Notes: a model not told the origin generated them from the sequence alone. 64,000 nucleotides of DNA from Diphasiastrum complanatum (GCA_029204225.1 CM055106.1:1056889-1120888); one strand, 5' to 3'. Counted from the first letter of the stretch, positions 33,061 through 44,239 are shown. Program-made: numbers and translations.

Positions 33061-33794
33061 ATGAGCATGGTGGTGAGTACTCTGATGGGTAAGATCCACT
33101 CTTCTGAATCTCTTTTCTCTACTTTGCGCAAGTGATCCAGTCTATGCTGGAGAAGAAAAAAGAAATGGAACAACGAATCTCAGATATGGGATCTGAAAAT
33201 ACTCTCATCAGCCAGAAAGTCGTTCAGTTGGACAAAGAGTTGAAGAACGCCAAACAACACGAAGCTAAATTTGAAGTTGAGAAGAAGACAGCTGATCACC
33301 TAGAAGAGTATGCCAACTCACTGCAGAATGCGCTCACAACCGCCCAAGATCAGGTGGACAAGGTCGTGCGGGATGCAAAGCAACAAGTGCAGCTGCTCCA
33401 GGGTCTATTGTAGATGGCTAAACAAGATCACACACATCTCCAAGGTGAATTGGATGCGACCACCCTTGAGCATGATGCGTATCTACAGATGCAAATACTT
33501 GATCATCCGGTAACTCCGACGACAATCGCGTATTTGTTTAAAAAGGTTGAAACCTACAAAGTGGCGCTTCAAGGATTCCAAGGCTGCTTTGACATATTCA
33601 AAGGTACAGCTTCAACTGAGTTGGCAAAGGCTAAGGCAACTATCAACGCATATGAAAAAGTTGTCGCTCAGGTGTTGGAAGCTGGGCCTCAAATATCAGT
33701 TTTGGTCATGCTACAATTCTCCCCTCCACAACAAGTTGATACACCTATGGATACAGGGTTGGATTTGTTAAAATTGAAAAACAATCCATATTGA
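33061..33794 (+). pseudogene. coiled-coil protein remnant, ORF2-like unit
   Basis: The frame 33132-33413, continued after a single TAG at 33411 by 33414-33794, gives a long helical sequence. It contains EKKKEMEQRISDMGSENTLI, QLDKELKNAKQHEAKFEVEK, YANSLQNALTTAQDQVDKVV and HTHLQGELDATTLEHDAYLQ, with heptad-like spacing. No catalytic motif was seen. It lies upstream of an ORF2-like segment and 3' LTR in the same orientation. The arrangement recalls the coiled-coil part of G1 ORF2 (13800-14300). I do not recognise the family. Confidence 0.45.
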
Positions 33795-34557
33795 TTTCTT
33801 GGCTTGCTACAAATGTTGTACCATACAAGTATGTAGCTCATTAATGCAAAATGCCAAGTTTGGCCTACATAGAACTCGAGCTACATGGTTATGTATTATC
33901 TAGTTTGATAAATGCAACTTGCATATAGTTTGTCGACATAGAATTAGCATGATTATGCTTGTAGAAACTCGTGGCAATTCACATGCATTAATTGTAAGTG
34001 ATCCATAGTGACATGCAAGGCATGCACAAAGTGTAATGGACACATGCATGATGATTTGGACATTTCTAGTTAGAGCTAGTACACTTGTAAAAAGTTGGTA
34101 GAATTTCATGCATGACAAGTGACAAATGTCACATAGACTCTAGATGTCATTTTGGAATGGATGGATGTTGTTCTACCTCAAGCTACCTCAAACTCCATAA
34201 ATATGTGTAACTCTCCACACAATCAATGATGAAGAACCAAAGTTTTGTAGCTATTTCATGCCATTTTGGATCTAAACTAATATTGCTTGTTATCTCTCTA
34301 GTTTTATCTCTCTAACTCGTGTTGAGACTAATGCTCATACACTGAAATCTTGTACTTTTATTCATTCTTTGATTCATTGCTATTATATTCTGTTGATTAG
34401 CATGCTACATTGTGAATTAGCCATTTCTTCTGAACTAGATCTTGTTGATCAATCTAGAATCAGGTTATAGTGCCAATCACAAAGCTTAATCAAGATCAAT
34501 CACTCTTGTGGACATTCCCCACACGTGTGAATTCTGGAAATTTTGTCAGGATTCGGA
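33795..34557. other. no recognised gene
   Basis: AT-rich, containing T-rich tracts around 34290-34430. It could be LTR-derived or a leader. No PBS or TG...CA boundary was identified. Confidence 0.35.
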
Positions 34558-35457
34558 CATGGACCAGGGTGGAGCCCCTGAAGTTGCAAAACAACAGCCA
34601 GTTCTACAGGCAGTGCAACTGGGTCCATCTTCATCAAGGACCACATCATTGTTCAGAAGACCAATCAACGTCGAGGACCAGATCTAGAGTTTTTTAGCGC
34701 AATATTCGCATGACTCCTCGCGTGGTGGTTGGGTCCTTCAGTTTAAAATCTCTAAAATAGAGGCCGACAAGGAATTGGATAAAATATCCGCATTGGGAGA
34801 GCAACCAACTTGGAGAGTTAGAGTTTTTGATAAAACTCCAGAATTTATCAGGAGTTATGTGGCCAGCCCTCGCCAATTGCGCGTAGATCCATATTACGTA
34901 CAGATGTCGTGCATGAATAAGTGGAAAGATCAGGGACTGGCCATGGACAAAATTACTATCCATATGCCAAACTGGCCAATCATCCACCAACCTTTTAGTT
35001 GGGAAATTTCAGTGGATTTCCACTGAGCACTACAAGCGTACCAGCGGGAGTATATACACTCTCTCGATCCGACAGTGAGATAATTGACGCTTTTTGTGAA
35101 AGACTTGACTCTGTTGGCATCCGTGGCAACGAAATGGGATGATTGCCTTCCTCCTTTGGCATTCGATCCAAATAAGTCAATGGCCTCAAAGAGCATCAAG
35201 GATCAGCTACCGATGGCTAGATTATATTTCCGTGCCGCAATGATGGGAGGCTCTTGGGAATCTCGATTCACATCCTGGACAACTTCAAAGTGGATTGTCG
35301 GAGCCCATCATTGTTTTTTGTCGCACAATTTAGATTTCCACACTGGCTGACTCGACTATGGAGAAGGTGCAGTATCATTTAATAAAGATTCGACGAGAAG
35401 CAAATAAAAGCCTGCAGTAACTTCATCTCGTAGGTGTCGTGGAACCGCCACTAGTTT
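34558..35457 (+). pseudogene. ORF2-like protein of unknown family, upstream of a 3' LTR
   Basis: From MDQGGAPEVAKQQPVLQ the frame passes stops near 34688, 35024 and 35081. It contains LGEQPTWRVRVFDKTPEFIR, SPRQLRVDPYYVQMSCMNKW, ITIHMPNWPIIHQPFSWEIS, LLASVATKWDDCLPPLAFDP, MARLYFRAAMMGGSWESRF and a final basic segment running up to the polypurine tract. The MARLYFRAAM stretch and preceding spacing resemble G1 ORF2 at 12600-12800. No known catalytic motif is visible. The role is unknown; a structural (gag-like) or accessory protein of an LTR element is possible. Confidence 0.5.
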
Positions 35458-35470
35458 TGGTGGGGGATAC
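35458..35470 (+). other. polypurine tract of the 34-36 kb unit
   Basis: TGGTGGGGGATAC directly before TGTTGGAGGG, the presumed start of an LTR. Confidence 0.65.
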
Positions 35471-36140
35471 TGTTGGAGGGTTTGCGAATTCCAAGGCAAC
35501 CCTAACCCTAGTTAATAAGTGAGAGGGATTTTTCACTCTGCATGTGTCAGTCCAACTTGATGATCACATAATTATTTGATTAGTTACAAGTCAATAAAAG
35601 GACTTTAGGCCTTTTTGCGGGACTTTTAATGTCGCAAGGCCTAAATGTCAAGTTAGTGAATAAAGTTGGGTTTCCCTCCAATTTGGATGGTTCCCACTCT
35701 TTTCTAAATTTGAATAATTAGGGAGGTAGAAATGGACCAATAGGATTCAGAGGCCAAGGTCCTCCTCTCTACTATAAAAAGAGACCAACTCGAGTTTCTA
35801 CACATGTGCATATCTTCATTTCAATAAAGCATATTGGTTCTCTTGTGAAATGGATTTATGAATGTCCTTGCTCTCTATCACTTTTACTCTATCTCTCATG
35901 CTTTTATTGAGTTTTGCTAATTGTTGGATTTGATTATTATTGGGATTGCATGTTTATATACTTTTTATGCGGGAGAAAGGGAGAGAGAGAAAGAGTAAGT
36001 TATCTTCATTGTGGATTTAGTATTAATGCTTAGGGTTAAGGGATATTAGAGTTAGAATTGGATCTTCCATTCATCCTGCAATCTGAACTATACTATCGCT
36101 CTCATGGGAACGAATCTACGCGTGACTACTAACTTCATCT
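35471..36140 (+). repeat. 3' LTR of the 34-36 kb unit (outer edge approximate)
   Basis: It starts TGTTGGAGGGTTTGCG after the polypurine tract. A TATA-like CTATAAAAAGAG is at about 35773-35784 and AATAAA at 35824-35829, correctly ordered for U3-R. The end is not determined because no second LTR was found. Sequence from 36155 belongs to CoA. It does not match CoA, LTR-B or the solo LTR. Confidence 0.55.
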
Positions 36141-36154
36141 CCTCGATGCTAGTA

Positions 36155-36196
36155 GAAATGTAGCAAATATGACTAAACTAGTTGAATTTCTCACAG
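36155..36196 (-). repeat. 42-bp end of a CoA LTR, minus orientation
   Basis: ATGTAGCAAATATGACTAAA then CTAGTTGAATTTCTCACA matches the terminal segment of the LTR at 44745-44786. The rest of that LTR is absent. Confidence 0.7.
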
Positions 36197-36527
36197 AAGG
36201 AACCGATCAACAATCTCTAGCAGCTTCACCCCCGAGCCAAGAAATAGGAAGTGAGAGTAGAGTAAAAGAACCTGGCTTTTCTTAGTAGGTGAATAAAAAA
36301 TCTAGTAGGCCTTTTTCAAGGGATTATAGGTTTTTGGCAAACACTACATACAACTAGTGAAATTTCCAATCTTTCACGTAGGACGAAGCATATTGAAGTG
36401 AAATATCAGTTCATACCTGAAAAACTACACTACTCAATAAATGTGGATGTGACTCATTGTAGCATTGTGATATAGCTAGACGATGTGTTTACCAAGTTCT
36501 TGAGAGTTAAACTTGGCATAGAAGCTA
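36197..36527. other. no recognised gene
   Basis: Short spacer between LTR scraps with nothing recognised. Confidence 0.4.
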
Positions 36528-37175
36528 TGAAAGATTCAACTAGTTTCATCACATTTTGCAATATTTTCATATTTGGCATATTGAGGCCAAAACTTGTTTT
36601 AGACTTAGAGGTTGACTTTTCAAAGTTCATTAGCCTAAATTTCATTTGAATAAATACTTTTTGAAACTGTGGGAAAGATAGAATACGAGTTTGAGTAGAT
36701 TCAATTTGAATAAGTTGGGTACATTGAATCTAGACCCAAAATTGGTAGGGTTAGCATTTTGGTGGGAAAGCCAAGTGGCCAAATAGGGTTTGGACCTGCT
36801 ATAAAAGGATGTAACTCGTGGAGAGAGTCATCTTCTCTCTTGTCTATCTCATTTCATGCTTATACATGGTTCTCTTGGGTTCTACTATCTATTGGTGCAC
36901 TATCTTGGTGATTGCTTGCAATTCTATGTGTAGAATGATCTATATTTGCTATTTTTGGATCCACACATGTGAAATACAGTAGCTTGCTGGTTTTGTACAG
37001 ACAGCAATAGTACATAATCATTTCATTCAAGTTTGATCAATTTCTATTAGTGTTTGCATCTCAAATTGTGTGTAGATGCTGATTTTTCTACATTGGTGAA
37101 ATTGGTAGTGTATTTCTCTTTCTAACCAAAGGTCATTCAAGTAGATTGGATCTTAAGGATCTGAAATCTTTCACA
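36528..37175 (+). repeat. CoA 5' LTR, plus copy
   Basis: Begins TGAAAGATTCAACTAGTT and ends GAAATCTTTCACA, 648 bp, similar in length and sequence to the LTRs at 1250 and 4143. The TATA-like TATAAAAGGA is at 36800-36809. Confidence 0.85.
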
Positions 37176-37187
37176 TGGTATCAGAGC
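37176..37187 (+). other. CoA primer binding site, plus copy
   Basis: TGGTATCAGAGC directly after the LTR. Confidence 0.9.
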
Positions 37188-37760
37188 TTGTGTTTCAGGT
37201 TATGAAGGAGGAAATCAGATCTATCAATGATTTGGTGAAGATATCAAGTCTAGAGCATGCTAGAGAAGATTCTACACCAAAATCGGATTTTTTGCTTTTG
37301 TAGATTGGATCTTTTGTAGATCAAAACTAAATAGGTCAATATACTTGTTCAATTCCGTTTTTTGAATTCACATGCTAGTTTTTGGATCATTGGTTCAACC
37401 TAAGTGGTGGCTTATAGATTGCATATCAAATTTTCAGCATTTGCATGTAGATTTGGAATAGTCAATTTTTTGTGATTTTGTCAAAACCCTAATTTTGATT
37501 GGATCTCTAGATAGTGAGGTTGCTGGACTTCATTTGAGTGTGTTTCAATATTAGGAAGTGGAAAAAGTCATTAGATTGAGGATAGATCATAGGTTGATCA
37601 AGATTCCATGATTCTATGTGTTGATTTGCTTGGATAAGTGCTAGAAGAGAATTTGTGAGATAGTTTCAAATCTTGGTGATTTCTTTTGAAAGCATTTGTT
37701 GTTCAAAGGAGTGCTTTGTGCATTGAAGCAGGTTGAAAGAGAAGATCAGGTCATTGCTAC
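37188..37760. other. CoA leader, plus copy
   Basis: Untranslated leader between PBS and gag, homologous to 3542-4130. No gene. Confidence 0.7.
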
Positions 37761-38405
37761 ATGGCAACCTCAATTGGAGTCATGTTGGAAGCCAATGATA
37801 GGCTTACCTCAAGTAACTATTCATTATGGAAAGTGAGGATGGAGTCACTTCTTGAGATGAATGATGTTTTGGATATTGTTGTAGGTTTGGTGGAGAGACC
37901 AGCAACACAACAAGATCAATTGAGGCATGACAAGAGGGCCAAGAAGGCTCTACACATGATAAAGATGAATGTTACCAATGAACTTCTCAAGGAAGTTGGT
38001 AAGTGCACATCATCTTTGGAAGCTTGGAATTTATTGAAGAAGCTTTATGAATCCAAGTCTACTTCTAGAGTGTTGACTCTAAGAAGGCAAATCTTTTCTT
38101 GTTTGCAAAAGAATGAAAAAAGTATAACTACTTTTGTTTTGAGAATGAAAGCATGGAATGATGAGTTAGCTTGCATAGATGAAAGTATTAAGGAAGGAGA
38201 GCTTATTCAAGTGATTCTTAATGGCTTGTTGGATGCTCATGCTAACATTGTTCAAAGTATTGCTATTCAAAACACTTTGCCAAGTTTGATGGATCTTCAA
38301 GAGATCTTGATCAATGAGGAATATAGGCTTCAAGCAAGAGGTGGATCTACATCGACACTTCAAGAGGATGCTATGTTCACAAAGGGCAAATTCAAGGGCA
38401 AAACC
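37761..38405 (+). pseudogene. CoA gag, plus copy, cut off before the zinc knuckle
   Basis: From MATSIGVMLEANDRLTSSNY the gag reads through LRRQIFSCLQKNEKSITTFV, HANIVQSIAIQNTLPSLMDL and RLQARGGSTSTLQEDAMF to KGKFKGKTKS, about 215 codons without a stop. Other CoA copies continue from KGK to a CCHC knuckle. Here the sequence changes at about 38405 to unrelated DNA, giving an artificial C-terminus and stop at 38466. Its position after LTR, PBS and leader confirms the start. This is the longest continuous CoA gag in the window. Confidence 0.88.
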
Positions 38406-38975
38406 AAAAGCATGCACCAGACGAGGGCGAGGAGTCGGTGGAGGATCAGTGAGGGATGTTTAGAATAGATGAGGTCCAGCCGTATGTGACGGACTGTTGC
38501 TATGTAGTTTTCGGCAGTTTATGGTGCAGCAAATAACTAGATGGCTGCTTAAAAAAATGACAGTATATGTGATGTAATCCTGATACAACGGTTGAATATA
38601 TACATAGTTGTTTTTTGTGCAACGCGAGCCTGGTCATGTAAGATACAATGTCAGTAATTTTTTTAAATGCAGATGTATCACATGTGTTTATGAAATGTCG
38701 TTTGGGGTGTAGGGGTGATTGATGTGCTCATGATGTAGGTGCATATATGTGAAGCTAGCATTCACTTCAAATGAAATTAAATGAAAATAGGATTCAGACA
38801 CGCACATAGAATTCTTCGACATAAAATAAAGCATCACATGTACAGAGCAACATACGCACAATGTGCAGCAAATAATGTAGGCCAAACACTATATATAATG
38901 TGAAAAATCATCTGAGTACAATGGTAGACCGTCTGCTAGAGACAAACTACTGAAACTAAAACAACAGAGCCACAA
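38406..38975. other. 3' flank of the hAT gene
   Basis: No supported gene. The plus strand begins with a short acidic frame (DEGEESVEDQ then stop, about 38409-38441). The remainder is AT-rich and would be the hAT 3' untranslated region or flank. I could not identify a terminal inverted repeat or an 8-bp duplication. Confidence 0.4.
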
Positions 38976-40610
38976 TCAATGCTCTGGCTCTGACTCAGAC
39001 GAATGGTCTGGAGACAGCTCAGGGCCTCGAACTGACTCTCGCAGCCGATATCTCTGCCTGTCTGGAACTGGCATGGGCTGTGTATCCAAGGGGAAAGACT
39101 CGTCATCCTCATCCTCCCAATCAGCCTCCGCATCAGCCCCCAAGCAGGCCAAACCAACAACACCTGCTCCAACTGGCTGTGATACTACACCTCTACCTGT
39201 ACCTGGAGCCCTACGTGGTCGTCCTCTCCTCCCTGGCAGTTTCTGTGCCTTGCCTTTCTTGTTCGGTGCACCCTTGGGCCTGCCTGGTCTCTTACGGACA
39301 AGAGGAGCTGTCAATGTCTCGTCACCCCCATACAAATCACCTAGCTGGCTAGGCTGGGCCCAAGTTGAGGCCAGCTGGGATAAGGAAGCAAAAGAGGGAA
39401 CTCCATTTGCAACTGAACGAGGAGGATGAGCTCGTGGAGTGTGTGCCCGTGGGGCTGCTGCAGGTGGAGGAACTGGCTGTGCAGGAGGCGAGTACAGTGG
39501 CGATATGTATTGAAAGGGGCGCTGTGGTGGCCGATACTGGTACATCCTGGGTGCTGCCAAAGGAGGAGGATGTGACGTGGGTGCTGCCACTGGAGGAGCC
39601 ACTGTGGATGTGGGCGTTGCAAGAGAAAACCTGGGCACAGATGGTGGCCTGCCATGGAGACCTCGTGCTGTAGAAGTGGACGGCGATGGAGGGGCTGCAG
39701 ACCTAAATGGCATCGGTGGCACTGGAGGAGCTGTGCGACGCACATACACCCTCTGAGGAGCTGGAGGAACTGTAGGCACCTCATGCGGTTGCTCTGGCTG
39801 GGACTCTGTGTATGGCATGCTGGCAAGAGATGATGGGGACGCCCTGACACTCGGCATCTGCTGGGCCTCTGAATCCAATGTGGCAACCAAGTTGGCCAGT
39901 TGGGCATCCAAATACAAATGCTCTAGGCTCTGGGACTCATCTTGTGCACCAGCCTCTAAATCATCCTGTGCACCAACCTCTGAATCATCCTGTGCACCAA
40001 CCCCTGAATCAGCCCAAGCCTCATCCCGTGCCTCATCATGTGCACCTTGTAGACCCTGCATGGCCTCCCAATCTATGCAATGAAAGTCATCAGGTGCCTC
40101 CTCTGGTGTGCTGTCGTAGTAACGACCATGACTCTGTGCTGCACGCATCCAAACATCTGCGGGACCGGCATCTAAACCACTTTGTCCTCTATCAAGAGCC
40201 TCCTCCATCATGTCGACATAGATAAATATGCCATTGCCCCCCCCTGTGTGCCCTGCCTATCTGCCGGTATAACATGTGCCATGTGTCCCACCTCGGCCAC
40301 GTGATGCACTTGTGACCCCTGCCCGTGGCGTGTGCCCTGCACCTGTATAATCTGCCTCATCCCTCTCTGGTCTGGCAAACACAACCCGAATGGGCTCATC
40401 CTCATCATGCTCATCCTCTGACACTGGCTCATCTGCCTCATACAATGGGGGCTCTCTATGCTCAAGCCCAAGCTCTCTGTCTCTCTCATCTCGGCAAGCT
40501 CCCTCTCTCTCTCTCTCTGCCATCAACTGTGTGCCCAGGTCATCTGCAGGCATGGGATGGGTGCTGTCCGTAGGCAAGTCAACCTGGCGCTCCAAATCGG
40601 ATATCTTCGT

Positions 40611-40712
40611 CTGCAAGGTTTAAAATTTGCATGTCAGAAAGACAACTTTATCAAGAAATGAAACCAACATACCAGGAGTCAACCAACATGCTATGAAAGA
40701 TTAGCTTATCAC
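40611..40712 (-). other. hAT intron 3
   Basis: Donor GTGATAAG after ...GCATTGCAG and acceptor TTGCAG before ACGAAG, 102 bp, phase 0. It joins the dimerisation exon to the tail exon. Confidence 0.8.
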
Positions 40713-40873
40713 CTGCAATGCGCTCGTAATGGTCGGAAGCCTCCTGGCGAGACGTGCGTTGGTGCTACAGAACACCAACCGCTTCAACTGAATCACTGAC
40801 AACCAGTTTCTTCTCCTCATGTGAATGAGTGCCCATGTGCTCCAATTACGCTCACACACGGAGGCAGCACAGT

Positions 40874-40967
40874 CTTGTGGTGCGTGCATTGAAATACTTC
40901 AGCACATTGTGGCAGAGGTGAAACTTCAACAAAACACAAAAAATGGAGGATAAAATGAGATGCATAC
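40874..40967 (-). other. hAT intron 2 (approximate)
   Basis: Possible donor GTATGC and acceptor CACAAG. A frame inconsistency near the donor suggests either a small indel in the exon or a slightly different splice site. Confidence 0.45.
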
Positions 40968-41311
40968 ATGAGAAAGGACACGCAGTGCAAGACACTGTAT
41001 AGATGGGTGTGCTACCAAACATGGTCCACCAAGTAATGGGTAGCTGCTTCCTCTCTAGATCCTGGGCAGCCGGGTGGCCGAATGTGCCCATGCCGAAACG
41101 AGATGCAACGAGCTCCTCCATGAGCCTGATAGGATCCAAACCTATGTGTGAACCCACCCTGTGAATGTACTAAAGCCAATCAGCCTCTAGCTCCCTGTCT
41201 GCGATCTGTGTCGGAGAGAGGAAGAGGGGATTCAGCATGTGTGCAACGCTGTGGATACTCCTGTGGAAGTAGTTCCACCACGTCTCCCATATGAACTTCA
41301 GCTCTGTCATC

Positions 41312-41425
41312 CTGCAGGTGAGGGGCATGCGGTTTAGGGCATTACGAAAAAGCTTAACATTGACAGAAAAACAAACTAGCAAGTACTAAAAAGATAAAGG
41401 TCAATTGCAACACTGTACCGCTTAC
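41312..41425 (-). other. hAT intron 1
   Basis: Donor GTAAGC after CCAGAGAG and acceptor CACCTGCAG before GATGACAGAG. Splicing gives QPERMTELKFIWETWW in frame. Confidence 0.8.
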
Positions 41426-42349
41426 CTCTCTGGCTGCAAGATGGGCAACTGCAGGAACTGTCCAATCCGGTCCATGAGCTCATACACCAGTCCAAGTGTC
41501 GACCCCTCGCTGTCAACCATGCGGAGCACAATGTAGAGTGGTCGAAGCAGTCCTGACAATGTCTGTGCATCTCTCCAGAACTGGTCTCCCCTCACCGTGG
41601 AAGAAAAGTGCTCCCCATCCTCAGTGTGCGGAAATGTACTGGCACCCCAAAGATCATTGGCAACCATCTGTAGAAGCTGGGCCTTGCACCTGATCAAACG
41701 GTCGATGACCACCAAGTCGAATGCAAAGCGCGTGGGGGTTGGCTTACAGAGGTCCAGATGGCTGAACACCCGGAACATGGCAAGAACTCGTCTCTTTTTG
41801 GTGACAAAAGTCACCAGGAAGAGGGCCTCCCGGATGATGGCTCTAACCCAGGAAAGTGCTCCAATGTCCCCCATCAGAAGGTCTATGTCGTGGGCTGCAC
41901 ACGAGGTATGAACAATATGAGGGAACTCGGCCTCTAGCAGTACACTCATCTGAATGCAGTTCGTGGCATTGTCCGTCACCACCGTGACGATATGTTGTGG
42001 GCCTATGGCTAGGATGGAAGACCTAATGACATCAAACATGAACTCTGCAGATATGACTCTCCCCCCCCTGCTGCAATCCACTGCCCTCAAAAACTGTGTG
42101 CCCATGCAGCTGGAGACCAGTATGTTGAGGATCGGCCTCCTCCTGACATCAATCTAGCCATCGGACATGATGCTGCAACCGTAAGTGGCCCAGATTCATC
42201 TTGCCTGTCAGAAGACGACTCAGGATGGTCACTCTTGCACTAAAATCACATGCTTACAAACTAAATATGCAGATCATGCATTCAACCAAGAAATCAGCCT
42301 GTACAGTAGTTGAATAGCCATGAAATCCTACTTACTTGCTGCAAAAACG

Positions 42350-43143
42350 GAATGAATCAGATTCTTAACTATATTACACTTGCATTAATCCACAAACAAG
42401 AAGCAAGAAACTAATTATACTAAACTAGACAACATTTTAGAAGTCCAAGAATCAAGAAACACTCATTTCTTGATTCTTGCATACCCCAAGAATGTCAAGA
42501 ACTAGATTGTAAGAGAATATACAGGATTTACACCACAAATCCAGCCTATTTAGTTTACCTGAATGTTGGAACCTACATTAGTTGACAAGAAAACAAGAAA
42601 TCTAATCCACCACTAAGATCCACAACCACACACAAAGGAAATGGAAGGGCAAGATCATTAATGCATCACTCAAGAAACAAGAATGATCAAGGAGCTCAAG
42701 AATGCACCAAAACTCATGGAAGGTCTTCTCATTTCAGCATGGAGTAGATACATTTACAAAATCTTCTCTTCTACAAAGGGGGAGTCTTTTAAATAAGCAA
42801 GAGAGCTTCTTAGGTGGCATCCTAGTGGCATTTCCACATTACACAAACTACAAGTGAAATTATGCCCTCCACTAGATGTCACCATCAAAAGGTTGCTCAC
42901 TCTACTTTCTTTAAGAGGGGTCTACTTGCATTTATTATTTTGCCTAGAAATACTAGTTCCTACATGGTCATTCCATCTTTCGGGATTCACCATGAGGCTT
43001 ACATAGTTTCTACTTGATAGTATTAACTAGTATTCCTTGGCTCTCGTACTCAACTCCCAGTCTTTGTTTGTCTCATCTTCTCAAAGACCTACTCTTGGGT
43101 AGCTCTGGCCGAGTATTTTGGGGATTGTCAGAATTAACTAACA
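42350..43143 (-). repeat. LTR-B, third copy (diverged)
   Basis: On the minus strand it begins TGTTAGTTAATTCTGAC and carries the same order of words as the 11260-12242 copy, including TTATTTAAA, CCTACATGGTCATTCC (complement) and AAGAATCAAGAAACACTCAT at the distal part. The inner edge at 43143 is sharp against CoA sequence. The outer edge is uncertain. It truncates the 5' end of the hAT gene or its flank. Confidence 0.7.
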
Positions 43144-44239
43144 ACTTTCCTTGTCTTTTACCTTTTCTAATCAAGACATCCTTCCTTTTGAACATACAAG
43201 CATCTACATCAAACTCAACTGTGAGGTCTTTACTTAGAAATTGACTCACACTACTATGCAAATTCTTGGTAATAGATGTTATAAACAAGACATCCTCCAA
43301 ATGAACATTCCTATTTGTAGAGAGAGAAAAAGGAATTGTTCCAATCCCTTTGATTGCACACTCACCATCATTGGCCGAGTAGATTATCCTCTTGTCATCT
43401 CCATATGCCAACAAAGAAGTGAAGAACTTTTTGTAAAAAGTCATGTGTGAACTTGCTCCACTATCAATCCACCATGGATCTAGATCTCCATCATTAGCAA
43501 ACATACATGAAGACATCACAAAGGCATCATCATTTGCATCTTGAACATCCAAATCATTCTCATCAAGAGTAAGATTACCTTGCTTGTCTCCTTGATCTCT
43601 CTTCTTCTTGTAGCACTCACTTGCAAAGTGTTCTTTGATGCCACATTAGAAGCACTTGAGCTTTGATCTATTTTTCTTTTTGCCATTTGAAAAAGCCTCC
43701 CATTGATCTTGCCCTTTGGACCACTTGCTTTTTCTTTTTCCCTTGATGAACATAGCCTCCTCTCCAACTTGAGATGTTGATAAAGTTCCACCTCTTGTTT
43801 GAAGCCTATATTCTTCAATGATCAAGATCTCTTGAAGATCAATCAAACTTGGCAAAGTCTTTTGAATAGCAAGACTTTGAACAATGTTAGCATGAGCATC
43901 CAAAAATCCATTAAGAATAACTTGAACAAGCTCTCCTTCCTTAATGCTCTCATCAATGCAAGCCAACTCATCATTCAATGCTTTCATCCTCAAAATAAAA
44001 ATAATTGGACTTTCTTCACTCTTTTGCTTACAATTGTCTTCCTAGAGTCAACACTCTAGAAGTAAACTTGGATTCATAAAGCTTCTTCAATTAATCCCTC
44101 GTATCCTTTGATGAAGTACTCTTACCAACTTCCTTGAGAAGCTCATTAGTAAAATTCATCTTTATCATGTGTAGAGCCTTTTTGTCCCTCTTGTCATATC
44201 TCATTTGATCTTGGTGTGTTGCTGGTCTCTCCTCCAAAC
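43144..44239 (-). pseudogene. CoA gag-protease, minus copy
   Basis: Minus-strand reading starts inside gag (FEERPATHQDQMRYDKR, about 44235) and continues with frameshifts through ELACIDESIKEGELVQVI and EAMFIKGKRKSKWSKGQ. A zinc knuckle, CF*CGIKEHFASEC, follows at about 43650-43610, with a stop at its Tyr position. The protease motif WWIDSGASSHMTF is near 43470, followed by GECAIKGIGTIPFSLSTNRN and KGKRQGKLLVN. It ends at the LTR-B boundary. The first ~45 gag codons, leader and PBS are deleted. Confidence 0.85.

Larger units (their letters stand above)
38976..42200 (-). pseudogene. hAT-family transposase (DUF659 type) with AT-hook, proline-rich C-terminal extension
   Basis: Minus-strand exons: about 42200-41426, 41311-40968, about 40873-40713 and 40610-38976. 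DUF659 landmarks are MSDG followed by a stop where Trp is expected (near 42155), RRRPILNILVSS, VVTDNATNCI, HTSCAAHDIDLLMGDIG and PTRFAFDLVVIDRL. The hAT dimerisation region is LPITWWTMFG... then SVCERNWSTWALIHMRRRNW. Introns with clear GT-AG ends join these in frame. The last exon adds about 540 codons: an acidic EDEHDEDEP patch, GAQDD repeats (about 39945-40010), a long Pro/Ser/Ala-rich stretch, and two AT-hook-like cores (KRPGRPKG and GRRGRPRR, 39207-39302). In-frame stops near 42155, 41170 and 40259 inactivate it. The N-terminal BED zinc finger is missing; the gene is cut near 42350. Confidence 0.82.

Noticed and set aside
35497-35512. CCCTAACCCTAG resembling telomere repeat
   Set aside because: Only two imperfect units, within an LTR; likely chance, unlike the four perfect units at 60927.
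38406-38441. Acidic DEGEESVEDQ-stop as the C-terminus of another plus-strand gene
   Set aside because: Only about ten codons with no upstream exon; too short to support.
39073-40225. Plus-strand open frames opposite the hAT tail
   Set aside because: Shadows of a GC-rich, biased-composition exon; the minus-strand reading is backed by splice sites and motif order.
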